Shown: piece after piece, positions 15,590 to 24,203 of the stretch
How positions within the stretch are numbered: the stretch's first letter is position 1
Layout of the letters: each line of letters opens with the position of its first letter
DNA from: Planctomycetota bacterium
Lineage (GTDB): Bacteria; Planctomycetota; PLA2; JAEUHO01
Direction: 5' to 3'
Length of the DNA: 64,000 nt
NCBI GenBank assembly: GCA_020851795.1
Contig: JADZCA010000083.1
Span: 1-64,000 of the forward strand
Notes under the pieces: generated by a model
The model's input: the letters and a program-made list of their open reading frames with translations, nothing else
The model's database searches: none
What the model was told of the DNA's origin: nothing
Program-made: the position numbers and the translations under genes

Positions 15590-16750
15590 TCACGGTGTCG
15601 GTGCGTGGGCTCCTGTCGGTGGCGCCGCCCGCCCGGCGAGGGCCCGCTCGATCGCGCCGACCCACGGGGCGTCCACGCCGCGCGCCTTCGCGTGGCGCAG
15701 GATCTGGCCGAGGCGCAGGTCGAGGTTGGGGTTGCCGCACGCGATCATCTGCTCCGCCTCGACGAGGCCGACCTCGCGCGGGAAGCACGGGGCGGGCCGG
15801 CCGGTCGCGATCTGGAGGAAGAACGCGACGACCCAGCACTTGAAGCAGTCGCCGCAGTTCGCCGTCCACGAGCCGGGGCGGAAGCACACGCGCAGCGTCT
15901 GCAGCGCCTCGGGCCACGTCGCGACCGCGTCGGCCTTCTGGAAGCGGTCGGCTTCCCAGCCGTCGGCGACCAACGGGAACGCGGCCGTCGAGACGAGCGG
16001 CGGGTCGGTCTCGTCCTGCGGCCACCAGCGCCGCGCCTCCTCCGGCGTGAAGCCCACGCCCACGAGGCCCCGGCCGTGCGACGCGCGGCGCAGCCCGAGC
16101 ACCGCCGCGATCGACGCGGTGACGCTGTGGCTCCAGTACTGCTTGACGACCCGGACGTTGGTCTCCGCCCGCAGCAGCGGGACGCCGAGGCTGCCCGGCA
16201 TCGACTGGGCGCGCCGGAACGCCGCGTCGAAGGCGTCGCGCTCCTGCACCGGGCAGTCGAACCCGCCCACCATCACGCACGCCGACAGCGTCGGCTGCGT
16301 CGGGTCGCGGCGCGGGCCCGCGTGCTTCCACAGCGAGTACGCCGAGTCGAGCCCGCCGGAGAACGTCAGGACCGAGGGGCCCGTGGCGGCGACCGGCGGC
16401 CTCACCGCGTCGGCCGAGAGGGCGGCGGGCCGGTACCGGTCGGGGGCCCGTTCGTGCCACAGCCGCCCGAGCTCGGCCAGGTGGACGAGCAGGTCTTCGC
16501 TCACGGTGCCGTGGACGTGGAGCCGGTCGCAGAGCCGCATCGCGCCGAACACCGTCGAGAGCAGGAACGCGTCGCCGACGGCGACGGGGTCGGGGCCCGC
16601 GTCCACCGGCAGCCGGATCCAGAGCCGCTGGCGCTGCCGCCCGTGGAAGAACAGCGAGGCGCGGAACGGCCAGCGCACCTCCGCGGCGCACTCGACGACG
16701 TCGCCGGTGCGCCGAGGCGCGTCCACGCGGACTCGCGCGGTCCTCGTCAC
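15590..16750 (-). CDS. QueC-like PP-loop ATPase, paralogue 1
   Basis: A 386-residue protein of the adenine nucleotide alpha-hydrolase superfamily. Residues 1-120 form a beta-rich N-terminal part; the ATP pyrophosphatase P-loop SGGLDSAYSL is at 131-140; a Cys triad in NCGDCFKC (Cys299, 302, 305) resembles the zinc motif of QueC (preQ0 synthase). Members of this fold adenylate a carboxylate or similar group for attack by an amine, ammonia or sulfur. It is longer than QueC (about 230) and lacks its surrounding pathway genes. GTG 16750 overlaps the stop of the upstream pyruvyl-transferase-like gene by four bases (GTGA). It is a diverged relative of the two paralogues at 17909 and 19134. The substrate is unknown. 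Confidence 0.75.
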   Translation of the reverse strand: MTRTARVRVDAPRRTGDVVECAAEVRWPFRASLFFHGRQRQRLWIRLPVDAGPDPVAVGDAFLLSTVFGAMRLCDRLHVHGTVSEDLLVHLAELGRLWHERAPDRYRPAALSADAVRPPVAATGPSVLTFSGGLDSAYSLWKHAGPRRDPTQPTLSACVMVGGFDCPVQERDAFDAAFRRAQSMPGSLGVPLLRAETNVRVVKQYWSHSVTASIAAVLGLRRASHGRGLVGVGFTPEEARRWWPQDETDPPLVSTAAFPLVADGWEADRFQKADAVATWPEALQTLRVCFRPGSWTANCGDCFKCWVVAFFLQIATGRPAPCFPREVGLVEAEQMIACGNPNLDLRLGQILRHAKARGVDAPWVGAIERALAGRAAPPTGAHAPTP

Positions 16751-17787
16751 CGCGCGACCTGGGCGAGCATCGCGCGCGCCGCGCGCAGCGCGTCGGCGGT
16801 GTTGCGCGCGAGGACGACGCCCGGCGTGCCGCGCGACCACGCTTCGTGGTACGCGGCGACCTTCCCGGTGGCGTCGTCGAGCAGCACGTGCGGCGTCCCC
16901 GCCAGGAGGCAGAGGAGATGTCCGTGGAGCCGGTCCGTCACGACCACCGCGGTGCGGGACACGGTCGCGAGCCCGCGCGCGAGGCGCCAGCGGGCGAGCG
17001 GCTCGTACGACGCCATCAGCGCGCGGCGCACGGGGAGCACGCGCCCGAGCCCGGCGCGCACGAGCCCGCCCAGGAGGCGGACGCGCCGTCGGCCCCACGG
17101 GTAGCCCTCGTCGGGCCAGTCGCCGACCTCGACGTCGTCGGACGCCTCGGGCGCCTCGTGCAGGCTCCACTCGTCGCCGCGCGCGAGCCACAGCACGCGG
17201 GGGACGCGCGCGCCCGTCGCCGGTCGCGCCGGGAGGCCCACGGCGAGGTCGGGCGCGAGGTGCGCGTCGAGGCCGAGCTGGTCGCGCGCCCTCGCGAGGC
17301 TCTGCGCGTCGCGCACGAGCACGTGCAGGTGGCGGTGGGCCGACAGGACGCGGCGGGCGCGGGCGAGGGGCGCGGGCTCGTCGAAGTGGATCGTCTGCGG
17401 CAGCTGCACGACCCGGCGGTCGGGGAACGTCGCGACGACCTGCTCGCGGAGGGCTTCGTGGCGGGGGTGGAGGTCGCCGAAGTTGCCGCCGCCGAGGATG
17501 AGGACCGGTCCGTCGGGGACCGCGCGCGCGAGCTCGTCCGCGCGGAAGGTGCGGTCGTCGCAGGTCCACGCGGGCGGAGGGGCGCCGACGGCCTCGAGGC
17601 ACGCGAGGGTGCCGAGCCAGATCGCGGAGTCCCCGATGTTGCTGTGGCGCGGGAAGTCCACGAGCGCGTACGGCCGCCCGAGGTCCTCCCCGAGCGCGCC
17701 GCGCAGGGCGGCGAGCGCGCGCTCGCGCATCGCCGCGACCGCCGCGGGGCCTCCGACGGAGGCGTCGATCGTCTCCTCGGCCGTCAC
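16747..17787 (-). CDS. Polysaccharide pyruvyl transferase family protein
   Basis: A 346-residue protein of the PF04230 family (CsaB/EpsO/WcaK), which adds pyruvate ketals to sugars of surface polymers, though many members are uncharacterised. Diagnostic features: FPRHSNIGDSAIWLGTL near residue 50, LILGGGNFGDLHP, RRVVQLPQTIHF, LVRDAQSL, and TDRLHGHLLCLLAGTPHV near the C-terminus. GTG 17787 was chosen with a weak GAGGG upstream; ATG 17730 is a plausible shorter start. It is the first gene of a two-gene minus-strand operon with PP-loop paralogue 1 (GTGA overlap) and diverges from paralogue 2 across 121 bases. The pairing suggests that a sugar or sugar-linked polymer is the substrate (inference). 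Confidence 0.85.
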   Translation of the reverse strand: MTAEETIDASVGGPAAVAAMRERALAALRGALGEDLGRPYALVDFPRHSNIGDSAIWLGTLACLEAVGAPPPAWTCDDRTFRADELARAVPDGPVLILGGGNFGDLHPRHEALREQVVATFPDRRVVQLPQTIHFDEPAPLARARRVLSAHRHLHVLVRDAQSLARARDQLGLDAHLAPDLAVGLPARPATGARVPRVLWLARGDEWSLHEAPEASDDVEVGDWPDEGYPWGRRRVRLLGGLVRAGLGRVLPVRRALMASYEPLARWRLARGLATVSRTAVVVTDRLHGHLLCLLAGTPHVLLDDATGKVAAYHEAWSRGTPGVVLARNTADALRAARAMLAQVAR

Positions 17788-17908
17788 CGGCGCGGCCCTC
17801 GATGGACCGCAGGTCGCTGCGTGGGAGGCAACGGACGCACGGTCGGCCACCCTATCCGCCGCCTCGGCATCTTGGAAGCCGGCGACGCCGGTTGCGTAGC
17901 ATCGGGCC

Positions 17909-19120
17909 GTGATCGTCGAGGCTCCCCGCGCACGCGACGTCCCGGCGGGCCGCCGGTTCGAGGCGCGTGTGCGCTGGGAGGGCCCGTGGCGCGGCCCCGA
18001 GCGCGTGTGGTTCGACGTCGGGGGCGACCTCGCCGCCGACGCGGACGCGCGCGCCGAGGCGTTCCTCGTCGCGGTCGCCCCGACCGCGGTGTGGGTGGGC
18101 GAGCCTCGCGTCGTCGTCGAGGCCCCGGTGTGCCCGCGGCTGGTCGAGGGGGTGCGCGACGCGATGCGCGTCCTTTCGACGTGGTGGCCCCGTTGCGTCC
18201 CGGTGCCGGTCGAGCCCGCCGGCGGGCGCGACGCCCTGCGTCCGCGCCTGCCCCGACGGGCGGCGGTGTTCCTGTCCGGCGGCGTGGACAGCCTGTCGCT
18301 GTTGCGCGCCAACCGTCTCGCGCACCCGCTCGACCACCCCGCCTCGTTCGCCGACGGCGTCCTCCTGTTCGGCTGGCACGAGGCCGACGTGGACCCGACG
18401 ACCGACGCGCCGCGGCCCGAGCGGCTCGCGGCCTTCGAGGCGACGCACGCCCGGCTGCGCGCGTTCGCGCGGGCGCAGGGGCTCGACCCGCTCGTCGTGC
18501 GCACGAACGCCCGGCGCCTCCACCCCGACCACGCGATGTCGGTGGGCGTGGGCTTCGGCGCCGGGATGCTCGCCGCCGCGCACCTCTTCCCGCGCCGCCT
18601 CACCGAGGTCGGCTACGCGTCGAGCGGGCTGGGACCGTCGGCGCCCCCGCACGGGTCGCACCCGCTGCTCGACCCCTGCTGGTCGAGCGGCGCGGTCGAG
18701 GTGCTCGTGGGCGAGCCGTTCACGCCGCGCGAGGAGAAGCTCGCGCGGCTCGCGGCGTGGCGCGACGGCCTCGAGGCGCTCCACGTCTGCCTCCTCCACG
18801 ACCTCCCGCCCGACGGCCGCGCGAACTGCGGCCGCTGCGAGAAGTGCCTGCGCACGCGGCTGGGGCTCGCCGCGCTCGGCGTGGCGCCGCTCCCCGCGTC
18901 GCTCGGCGGAGGGTCCGTCACGGTCGAGCAGGCCGAGGCGTTCCGCCCCTCCGGGCCGCTGCAGGCGGCGCTCGCGCGGGACCTCGCCGACGCGCTCGCG
19001 CGCGCGGGCCGCCACGACCTCGCCGTCGTCGTCGCCCGCAAGGCCGCCGCGGCGCACCGGCGGTCGCGCCGTCGCGGCCGCTGGTGGTACCGCGCGTGGC
19101 GGCGGCTCCGCGGCCGGTGA
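17909..19120 (+). CDS. QueC-like PP-loop ATPase, paralogue 2
   Basis: A 403-residue adenine nucleotide alpha-hydrolase-like protein. The P-loop is FLSGGVDSLSLL (SGGVDS at 123-128), followed by a block typical of this subgroup: DGVLLFGWHEADV, VVRTNARRLHP, YASSGLG, and HGSHPLLDPCWSSGAVEVL. The Cys triad is NCGRCEKCLRT (Cys307, 310, 313), probably zinc-binding by comparison with QueC. The N-terminal 110 residues look like a beta-sandwich (ARVRWEGPWRGPERVWFDVGGD) and are not part of QueC. The tail is very basic. Thirteen bases separate it from paralogue 3, its close tandem relative. It probably activates a carboxylate by adenylation; the real substrate is unknown. GTG 17909 gives the shortest natural N-terminus. 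Confidence 0.75.
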   Translation: MIVEAPRARDVPAGRRFEARVRWEGPWRGPERVWFDVGGDLAADADARAEAFLVAVAPTAVWVGEPRVVVEAPVCPRLVEGVRDAMRVLSTWWPRCVPVPVEPAGGRDALRPRLPRRAAVFLSGGVDSLSLLRANRLAHPLDHPASFADGVLLFGWHEADVDPTTDAPRPERLAAFEATHARLRAFARAQGLDPLVVRTNARRLHPDHAMSVGVGFGAGMLAAAHLFPRRLTEVGYASSGLGPSAPPHGSHPLLDPCWSSGAVEVLVGEPFTPREEKLARLAAWRDGLEALHVCLLHDLPPDGRANCGRCEKCLRTRLGLAALGVAPLPASLGGGSVTVEQAEAFRPSGPLQAALARDLADALARAGRHDLAVVVARKAAAAHRRSRRRGRWWYRAWRRLRGR

Positions 19121-19133
19121 GCGGAGGGCGCCC

Positions 19134-20360
19134 GTGCGCGTGAGCGAGCTCCGCGTCGAGGCGTGCGGCGAGGCGCGGCGCGCCTGCGCGCGCGTCGTCT
19201 GGGAGGACGCCCGACGGCCCGACGTCACGCCGTGGATCGACACCGACGGCGCGCCCGCCGCCGACCTCGAGGCCGCGCCCGAGGCGTTCCTCGTGGCGCT
19301 CGCGCCGGTCGCGCTGGCGGCGGGCGAGCGTCGCCTCGCGCTCGAGGCGACGGTGGACCCGGTCGCTCTCGAGGGCGCCCGGCGGGCCGTCGCGCAGCTG
19401 CGCGCGTGGGACGCTCGGCTCGCGCCGCTCGCGCTCGAGGCCGCCTCGACGGCGCCCCGGGCCCCGCGCCGCGGGCGTCGGTCGGCGCTATTCCTCTCCG
19501 GCGGCGTGGACAGCCTCTCGCTGCTGCGTCGCAACCGCCTCGACGTCGCCGTCGGCGCGCCGGGCGCGTTCGAGGACGGCGTCTTCGTCTTCGGGCTGGG
19601 CTCCTTCGACCTCGAGGGCGACGCGCCGCACCCCGCGCGTCTGCGGGCGTTCCAGGCGCAGCGGGCGCGGCTCGAGCGCCTCGCGCGCACGACGTCGCTC
19701 GGCCTCGTCGCCGTCCGCACCAACCTGCGCACGTTCCACCCGTCGTGGGCCGCGTGGCGCGACCTCGGCTTCGGTGCCGCGCTCGCCGCGGTCGCGCACG
19801 CGCTGCCGTCGCGGTGGACCGACGTCGCGGTCGCCTCGGGCGGCGTGCGGGGTGCGATGCCCCCGCACGCCTCGCACCCCGCGCTCGACCCGTGCTGGTC
19901 GAGCGGGGCGGTCGCGATCGTGCACGGCGAGCCCGGGCGCGCGCGGATGGACAAGCTGCGCGACGTCGCGGCGTGGGACGAGGCGCTCGACGCCCTGCAG
20001 GTGTGCCTGCACCACGACGTGCCCCCGCCCGACGGCCGCGCGAACTGCGGCCGCTGCGAGAAGTGCCTGCGCACGCGGCTCGGCCTCCTCGCGCTCGGCC
20101 GCCTCCCGCGCGCGACGACGCTGCCCGGCGCGCCCACGCGCGAGGAGCTGGCGGCCTACCGGCCGGCCTACGAGGACGTGACCGGCTACGCCGCCGACCT
20201 CGCGGCCGCGCTCGACGCGGCGGGCCGTCCCGCCGAGGCCGCGCTCGTGCGGCGCGCGGTCGCGCGCGAGGCCCGTCGCGCCCGCCGCCACGCTTCGACG
20301 TGGCACCGCTGGTGGCGCGCGCTGCGTCGGCGGCGCGGTCCGGCCGCCGGCCCCGTGTGA
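19134..20360 (+). CDS. QueC-like PP-loop ATPase, paralogue 3
   Basis: A 408-residue tandem paralogue of the preceding gene. It has the same order of motifs: N-terminal sandwich, FLSGGVDSLSLL (SGGVDS at 122-127), DGVFVFGLGSFDL, AVRTNLRTFHP, HASHPALDPCWSSGAVAIV, then NCGRCEKCLRT (Cys305, 308, 311), and a basic Arg-rich end. GTG 19134 has GGAGG with a six-base spacer, which decides the start. All active-site motifs are intact in both copies, so this is not a decaying duplicate; they may form a heteromer or act on different substrates. It is followed after 13 bases by the MFS gene, so 17909-21666 looks like one operon. Confidence 0.75.
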   Translation: MRVSELRVEACGEARRACARVVWEDARRPDVTPWIDTDGAPAADLEAAPEAFLVALAPVALAAGERRLALEATVDPVALEGARRAVAQLRAWDARLAPLALEAASTAPRAPRRGRRSALFLSGGVDSLSLLRRNRLDVAVGAPGAFEDGVFVFGLGSFDLEGDAPHPARLRAFQAQRARLERLARTTSLGLVAVRTNLRTFHPSWAAWRDLGFGAALAAVAHALPSRWTDVAVASGGVRGAMPPHASHPALDPCWSSGAVAIVHGEPGRARMDKLRDVAAWDEALDALQVCLHHDVPPPDGRANCGRCEKCLRTRLGLLALGRLPRATTLPGAPTREELAAYRPAYEDVTGYAADLAAALDAAGRPAEAALVRRAVAREARRARRHASTWHRWWRALRRRRGPAAGPV

Positions 20361-20373
20361 CGGAGCGGGGCCC

Positions 20374-21666
20374 GTGGCGCCGACGGCGCTACCGTCTTCC
20401 CCCGTGCCCGACGTCGCCCCCGTCCCCGCGATCCGCATCCCGTGGGTGCGGACCTTCGTGATGGGGCGCATCTTCGCGGTCGTCGGCTCGCAGGCGCTGC
20501 AGACCGCCGTGACGTGGCAGCTGTGGCAGCGCACCGGCGAGGAGTGGCAGCTCGGGCTCGTCGGGCTGGTCGAGTTCGTGCCCGTGCTGCTGCTGTTCGT
20601 GCCGGCGGGCAACCTGGCCGACCGCGTGCCGCGCCGGCGCGTCGCCGCGGGCTCGTCGCTGCTGCTGGTGGCGGCCGCCGTCGGGCTGCTCCGCACGGTG
20701 GACCCCGCCTCGCCGCCCGGGTGGACGTGGGGGTGCCTCGCGCTCGTCGGGGTCTCGCGCGCCTTCGCGGCGCCGTCGATCGGCACGATCCTCCCCGAGC
20801 GGCTCGACCCGCTGCAGTTCGCCCACGCGAGCGCGTGGTCGTCGGCGGCGTTCCAGGTCGCCTCGGTGGCGGGGCCCGTCGCGGCGGGGGCGCTCATCGA
20901 CGCCACGGGGGACGCCCGCGCCGCGTACCTGCTCGCCGTCGTCGGCCAGGGCGCGTTCCTGCTGTGCCTGCTCGCGGTGCCGCCGCGGCCCGCGGCGAGG
21001 AGGCGCGGCGACGGCGGCGGGGGCGGCGTGCTGGCCGGCCTCTCGTTCGTGCGGCGCAGCCCGGTCTACCTCGCGGCGATCACCCTCGACCTGTTCGCGG
21101 TGCTGCTCGGCGGGGCCACGGCGCTGCTGCCCGTCTTCGCCGAGGACGTGCTCCACGTCGGCGCGACGGGGCTCGGGTGGCTGCGCGCCGCACCGGGGCT
21201 CGGCGCGCTCGCGATGTCGCTGCACGTCGCGCGCGCGGCCCCGTGGCGACGGCCGGGGCGGCTCCTGCTCGCGGCGGTCGCCGGGTTCGGCGTCGCGACG
21301 GTGGGGTTCGGGCTGTCGCGCTCGTTCGCGCTCTCGCTCGCCTGCCTCGTGCTGACGGGCGTGTTCGACGCGGTCAGCGTCGTGATCCGCCAGACCCTCG
21401 AGCAGATGATCACGCCCGACGCGATGCGGGGCCGCGTCGCGGCGGTGAAGTTCGTCTTCGTGGGGATGTCCAACGAGCTCGGCGCGTTCGAGAGCGGCGC
21501 CGTCGCGTCGCTCGCGGGGCCCGTGGGCTCGGTGGTCGTCGGCGGGATCGGCACGCTCGCGGTCGTGGCGGTCGTCGCGCGGCGGTGGCCGCAGCTCGCG
21601 GCCATCGGGCCGCTCGCGTCGCTGCGGCCCGTGGAGGACGCCCCCGCCCCGCCTCCACGCGGCTGA
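20374..21666 (+). CDS. MFS permease, probable exporter (MFS_3/EntS-like)
   Basis: A 430-residue major facilitator with twelve predicted membrane segments. The loop-2 motif is GNLADRVPRRRV, and the pattern FAAPSIGTILPERLDPLQFAHASA followed by DATGDARAAY is characteristic of the transmembrane-secretion-effector group (PF05977) that includes the enterobactin exporter EntS. The second half carries DAVSVVIRQTLEQMITPDAMRGRV, another hallmark of that group. GTG 20374 has GGAGCGGGG upstream; GTG 20404 would shorten it by ten residues. Being the last gene of the PP-loop operon suggests that it exports the product made there (inference). Confidence 0.85.
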   Translation: MAPTALPSSPVPDVAPVPAIRIPWVRTFVMGRIFAVVGSQALQTAVTWQLWQRTGEEWQLGLVGLVEFVPVLLLFVPAGNLADRVPRRRVAAGSSLLLVAAAVGLLRTVDPASPPGWTWGCLALVGVSRAFAAPSIGTILPERLDPLQFAHASAWSSAAFQVASVAGPVAAGALIDATGDARAAYLLAVVGQGAFLLCLLAVPPRPAARRRGDGGGGGVLAGLSFVRRSPVYLAAITLDLFAVLLGGATALLPVFAEDVLHVGATGLGWLRAAPGLGALAMSLHVARAAPWRRPGRLLLAAVAGFGVATVGFGLSRSFALSLACLVLTGVFDAVSVVIRQTLEQMITPDAMRGRVAAVKFVFVGMSNELGAFESGAVASLAGPVGSVVVGGIGTLAVVAVVARRWPQLAAIGPLASLRPVEDAPAPPPRG

Positions 21667-21710
21667 CGCGCCGCCCCGCGCGGCGGACCCGCGGTCGTCG
21701 GGCGGGGGCG

Positions 21711-21932
21711 TCACGCCTCGAATCGTGCGCGCGGCGCGCCGCTCTGACGGATCACGGCGAGCAACGTGCCGACGCGCAGCTCGCGGTGGTCTGGGACGGG
21801 GACCGTCGTGGTCCCGTCCGCGGTGCGCCGCTGGACGACGACGTGGCTCCCGCGGCGCCGCACGACCTCGAATCCCAGGGTGGCGAGGATCTCGACGACC
21901 TCGCGTCCCGAGAGGACGCGGAGCCTACCCAC
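21711..21932 (-). CDS. hicA: HicA-type mRNA interferase toxin
   Basis: A 73-residue toxin of the HicA (YcfA) family, which cleaves translated mRNA. It has the dsRBD-like pattern: SGREVVEILATLGFEVVRR, the catalytic histidine in RGSHVVVQ, then TTVPVPDHRELRVGTLLAVIRQSG. The length matches single-domain HicA. The GTG start at 21932 lies inside the last codons of the upstream antitoxin gene (eight-base overlap), so the toxin is likely made only when the antitoxin is translated. The order is antitoxin first. It converges with the MFS gene 45 bases away. Confidence 0.92.
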   Translation of the reverse strand: MGRLRVLSGREVVEILATLGFEVVRRRGSHVVVQRRTADGTTTVPVPDHRELRVGTLLAVIRQSGAPRARFEA

Positions 21933-22149
21933 CGGGGACGTCGAAGCGCGTGACGAAGACGTCGGTGCGCGTCCGCCGCGTCACCTCGAGGGGGTCGGCG
22001 CACTCGAGGAACAGCGCGACGGCCTCGCGGAGGTTGTCGAGGGCCGACTGCACGGAGTCGCCCTGGCTCGCCACGTCGAGCTCGGGGCAGAGGGCGACCC
22101 AGCCCCCTTCCTCCTTCTCGACGACGGCAGTGAAGGTGCGGTCCGGCAT
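21925..22149 (-). CDS. hicB: HicB-type antitoxin
   Basis: A 74-residue antitoxin of the HicB family (UPF0150), which binds and blocks HicA. The partial RNase H-like fold is seen in FTAVVEKEEGGWVALCPELD, VASQGDSVQSALDNLREAV and ALFLE. There is no room for the C-terminal DNA-binding domain found in longer HicB proteins, so self-repression of the operon is not evident from the protein. ATG 22149 was chosen because it starts at the usual distance from the first strand; ATG 22185 is in frame and would add a 12-residue Ser/Ala/Pro leader. Neither has a good Shine-Dalgarno. Its stop overlaps hicA. Confidence 0.88.
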   Translation of the reverse strand: MPDRTFTAVVEKEEGGWVALCPELDVASQGDSVQSALDNLREAVALFLECADPLEVTRRTRTDVFVTRFDVPGG

Positions 22150-22304
22150 GGGTGCGGCGCTCGGGGCCAGGGAGGAACGGCTCATGGGGAAGGTACCAAG
22201 GACGGGTGTGCTCCGGGGGGACGACCCCGGTGCACGGGTGCGTCGTGCGACGCCCCTCGGGAACTCGCGCGACATCCTCGCGGGGTCACGCGAAACCGCC
22301 GCCG

Positions 22305-24062
22305 TCACTTCGGCGCGACGGTGGGCTCGTCGTGGGTGAGCGGCGGCGTCGCGCGCTTGAGGAAGAGCAGCGCGAAGCACGTCGCGACGAGCCGCTGCTC
22401 GTCCACCGCGTCCCAGGAGCCTTCCTTCTCCTGCTGCAGCAGCAGCCGCACCGCGCCCTCGAAGTACCAGTCCTTGTCGCCCACCGTGCGCACCCGCGAG
22501 AACACGCCCGCGCGCTCGAGGCTGTAGAGGAAGTAGAGGTGCCACGACCCGTGGGGGTGCTCGGCGTTGCGGTCCACGCCCCAGTGCCGGTCGAGCCACG
22601 CCCAGCCGCCGAGGATCCACGCCGCCACCTCGTCGGCGACCGGCGGCGTCCACTTGCGGCTGCCCCGCGACGACAGCTCGTGGCGAGCGAGCTCGAGGCA
22701 CGCGATGCCGGCGAGCGTCATCGACGCCGTGGGCTCGGGGTCGCGCGTCGAGTACGAGAAGCCCGCGACCTCGGGCACCTTCTCGCCGGCGGCCGTGGCG
22801 CCCGCCACGGTCTCGCCCGGCGCGGGGTCGCGCTCGCCCTCGCGGCGGAGCCGCAGCACGCCGCGCGGCGCCTTGCGCTCGCGGCAGACCTGGACGTGGC
22901 GCACGAGCCCGATCCACATCGTGTCGGGCACCTCGAAGCCGAGCCGCGCCATCGCGCGCATCCCGAGCGCGCCGTACTGCGTGTTCGACGAGTCGAACTG
23001 CAGCAGCGCGTTGGCCGCCGACGGGTAGCCCCACGACCCCGGTGACGCGACGTCGGCCAGCAGCGCGTCGCCGACCCGGCGGCAGAAGTCGCGCCGCTCC
23101 GGTGGGAGCGCGCGGATGCGGCCCTTCTGCCGGCCGGTGGCGAGCAGCGCCTCCTCCGACGCGGGGGTGTAGGCGCGCTCGAGCGCGACGAGGGCGAGCG
23201 CACGGTGGTAGGTGGAGGTGGGCGCGGGCTGCAGGCACAGCCACCCCATCGCCTTCTCGACGAGCGGGTCCTCGCGCGGGACGCCGCACTCGACCAGCGT
23301 GAGGATCGCGAGCGCCGTCGGGCCGAACGCGTCCTCGCCCCGCGGCTTGAACGCCCCCGACGGCTCGCTCTGCGTCCGCAGCCACGCGACGCCGCGGTCG
23401 ATGGCCGCGTCCACGTGCGCCTGGAACCCCTCGTAGCGCGTGCGCCGCACCTCGCGCAGCACGAGGTCCCACGTGCCCGACACGGTGGCGGGCTTCCCGT
23501 CCTTGGCCGACGCGGGGCGCGTCTCGTACTCGAGCGTCACGCGCGACGAGACGACCACCTCGCGCGCGCGGTCGAAGGCGAGCACCGTGTGCGCGGTGCC
23601 GCCCCGCACCCACAGCGACGCGGTGCCGCGCTCGGTGGGGGGGGCCGAGGAGAACGTCCACGAGGTCTCGACCTCGAGCAGCCCGTCGTCGCGCGCCCGC
23701 GCCGCGACCTTGCCCTTCGCGGTCGTCGGCGGCGCGTCGCGGGGGAGCAGGCGCAGCTCGACCGAGGTCGCGTCGCCCGACGCGGGCAGCCGCAGCGCGA
23801 GGACGGCGGGGAGGTCGGCGCGCGCGGGCGTCACCGGGACGTACTGGCCGCCGTCGCGCAGGTCGTGGCCGTACACCGTCCGCACGGCCGCGGCGCCGCG
23901 TGCCTCCTTGCCCTCCTTCCACGACACGGGCGTCACGTCGTAGACGGCGACGTCGGAGGGCGCGAGCCTCCACGCGAGCGTCGGGGCGGGGCCCGCGGCG
24001 GCCTCGACCCCGGCCGCCACGAGGAAGGGGAGCGTGGCGAGGAGGAGGGCGGCGGCCCGCAC
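22305..24062 (-). CDS. Secreted squalene-cyclase-like repeat protein
   Basis: A 585-residue exported protein (signal peptide MRAAALLLATLPFLVAAGVEAAA). Residues about 25-215 form a beta-rich domain; residues about 220-570 are alpha/alpha-toroid repeats of the prenyltransferase/squalene-oxidase type: DRGVAWLRTQSEPSGAFKP, VEKAMGWLCLQPAPTST, WAWLDRHWGVDRN, HPHGSWHLYFLYSLERAG. The catalytic acid motif of real cyclases is missing. It resembles the protein at 12841 in fold and export but has an extra N-terminal domain. The GTG start lacks a ribosome site. It lies just downstream (12 bases) of the truncated DJ-1 fragment and may share the esterase transcript. Role unknown. Confidence 0.75.
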   Translation of the reverse strand: MRAAALLLATLPFLVAAGVEAAAGPAPTLAWRLAPSDVAVYDVTPVSWKEGKEARGAAAVRTVYGHDLRDGGQYVPVTPARADLPAVLALRLPASGDATSVELRLLPRDAPPTTAKGKVAARARDDGLLEVETSWTFSSAPPTERGTASLWVRGGTAHTVLAFDRAREVVVSSRVTLEYETRPASAKDGKPATVSGTWDLVLREVRRTRYEGFQAHVDAAIDRGVAWLRTQSEPSGAFKPRGEDAFGPTALAILTLVECGVPREDPLVEKAMGWLCLQPAPTSTYHRALALVALERAYTPASEEALLATGRQKGRIRALPPERRDFCRRVGDALLADVASPGSWGYPSAANALLQFDSSNTQYGALGMRAMARLGFEVPDTMWIGLVRHVQVCRERKAPRGVLRLRREGERDPAPGETVAGATAAGEKVPEVAGFSYSTRDPEPTASMTLAGIACLELARHELSSRGSRKWTPPVADEVAAWILGGWAWLDRHWGVDRNAEHPHGSWHLYFLYSLERAGVFSRVRTVGDKDWYFEGAVRLLLQQEKEGSWDAVDEQRLVATCFALLFLKRATPPLTHDEPTVAPK

Positions 24063-24074
24063 GGCGGGAGGAGT

Positions 24075-24203
24075 CTACGTCCGCCCCCGCCGCCGGCGCG
24101 AGCGGGAAGCCGCGACGAAGACCTCGGCGGGCCCCGCGAAGTCGAGCCGCTCGACGCCGGGGAAGAGGACGACGCCGACCGTGCGCGGGGCCGGCGCGGT
24201 CAC
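24075..24203 (-). pseudogene. Truncated DJ-1/PfpI-family fragment
   Basis: Only 42 codons. Residues 8-28 (TVGVVLFPGVERLDFAGPAE) match the very start of DJ-1/PfpI and glutamine-amidotransferase-like AraC regulators, where the next segment should run to a nucleophile Cys near residue 100. Here the frame turns into SRSRRRRGRT and stops, 12 bases before the next gene. The GTG start overlaps the stop of the esterase gene by four bases (GTGA), so the intact gene was probably the second gene of that operon and lost its body by deletion. No downstream remnant is visible in other frames before 24062. Confidence 0.6.

Noticed and set aside
15590..16750. Functional QueC (preQ0 synthase)
   Set aside because: Too long, extra N-terminal domain, altered Cys spacing, and no queD/queE/queF genes nearby.
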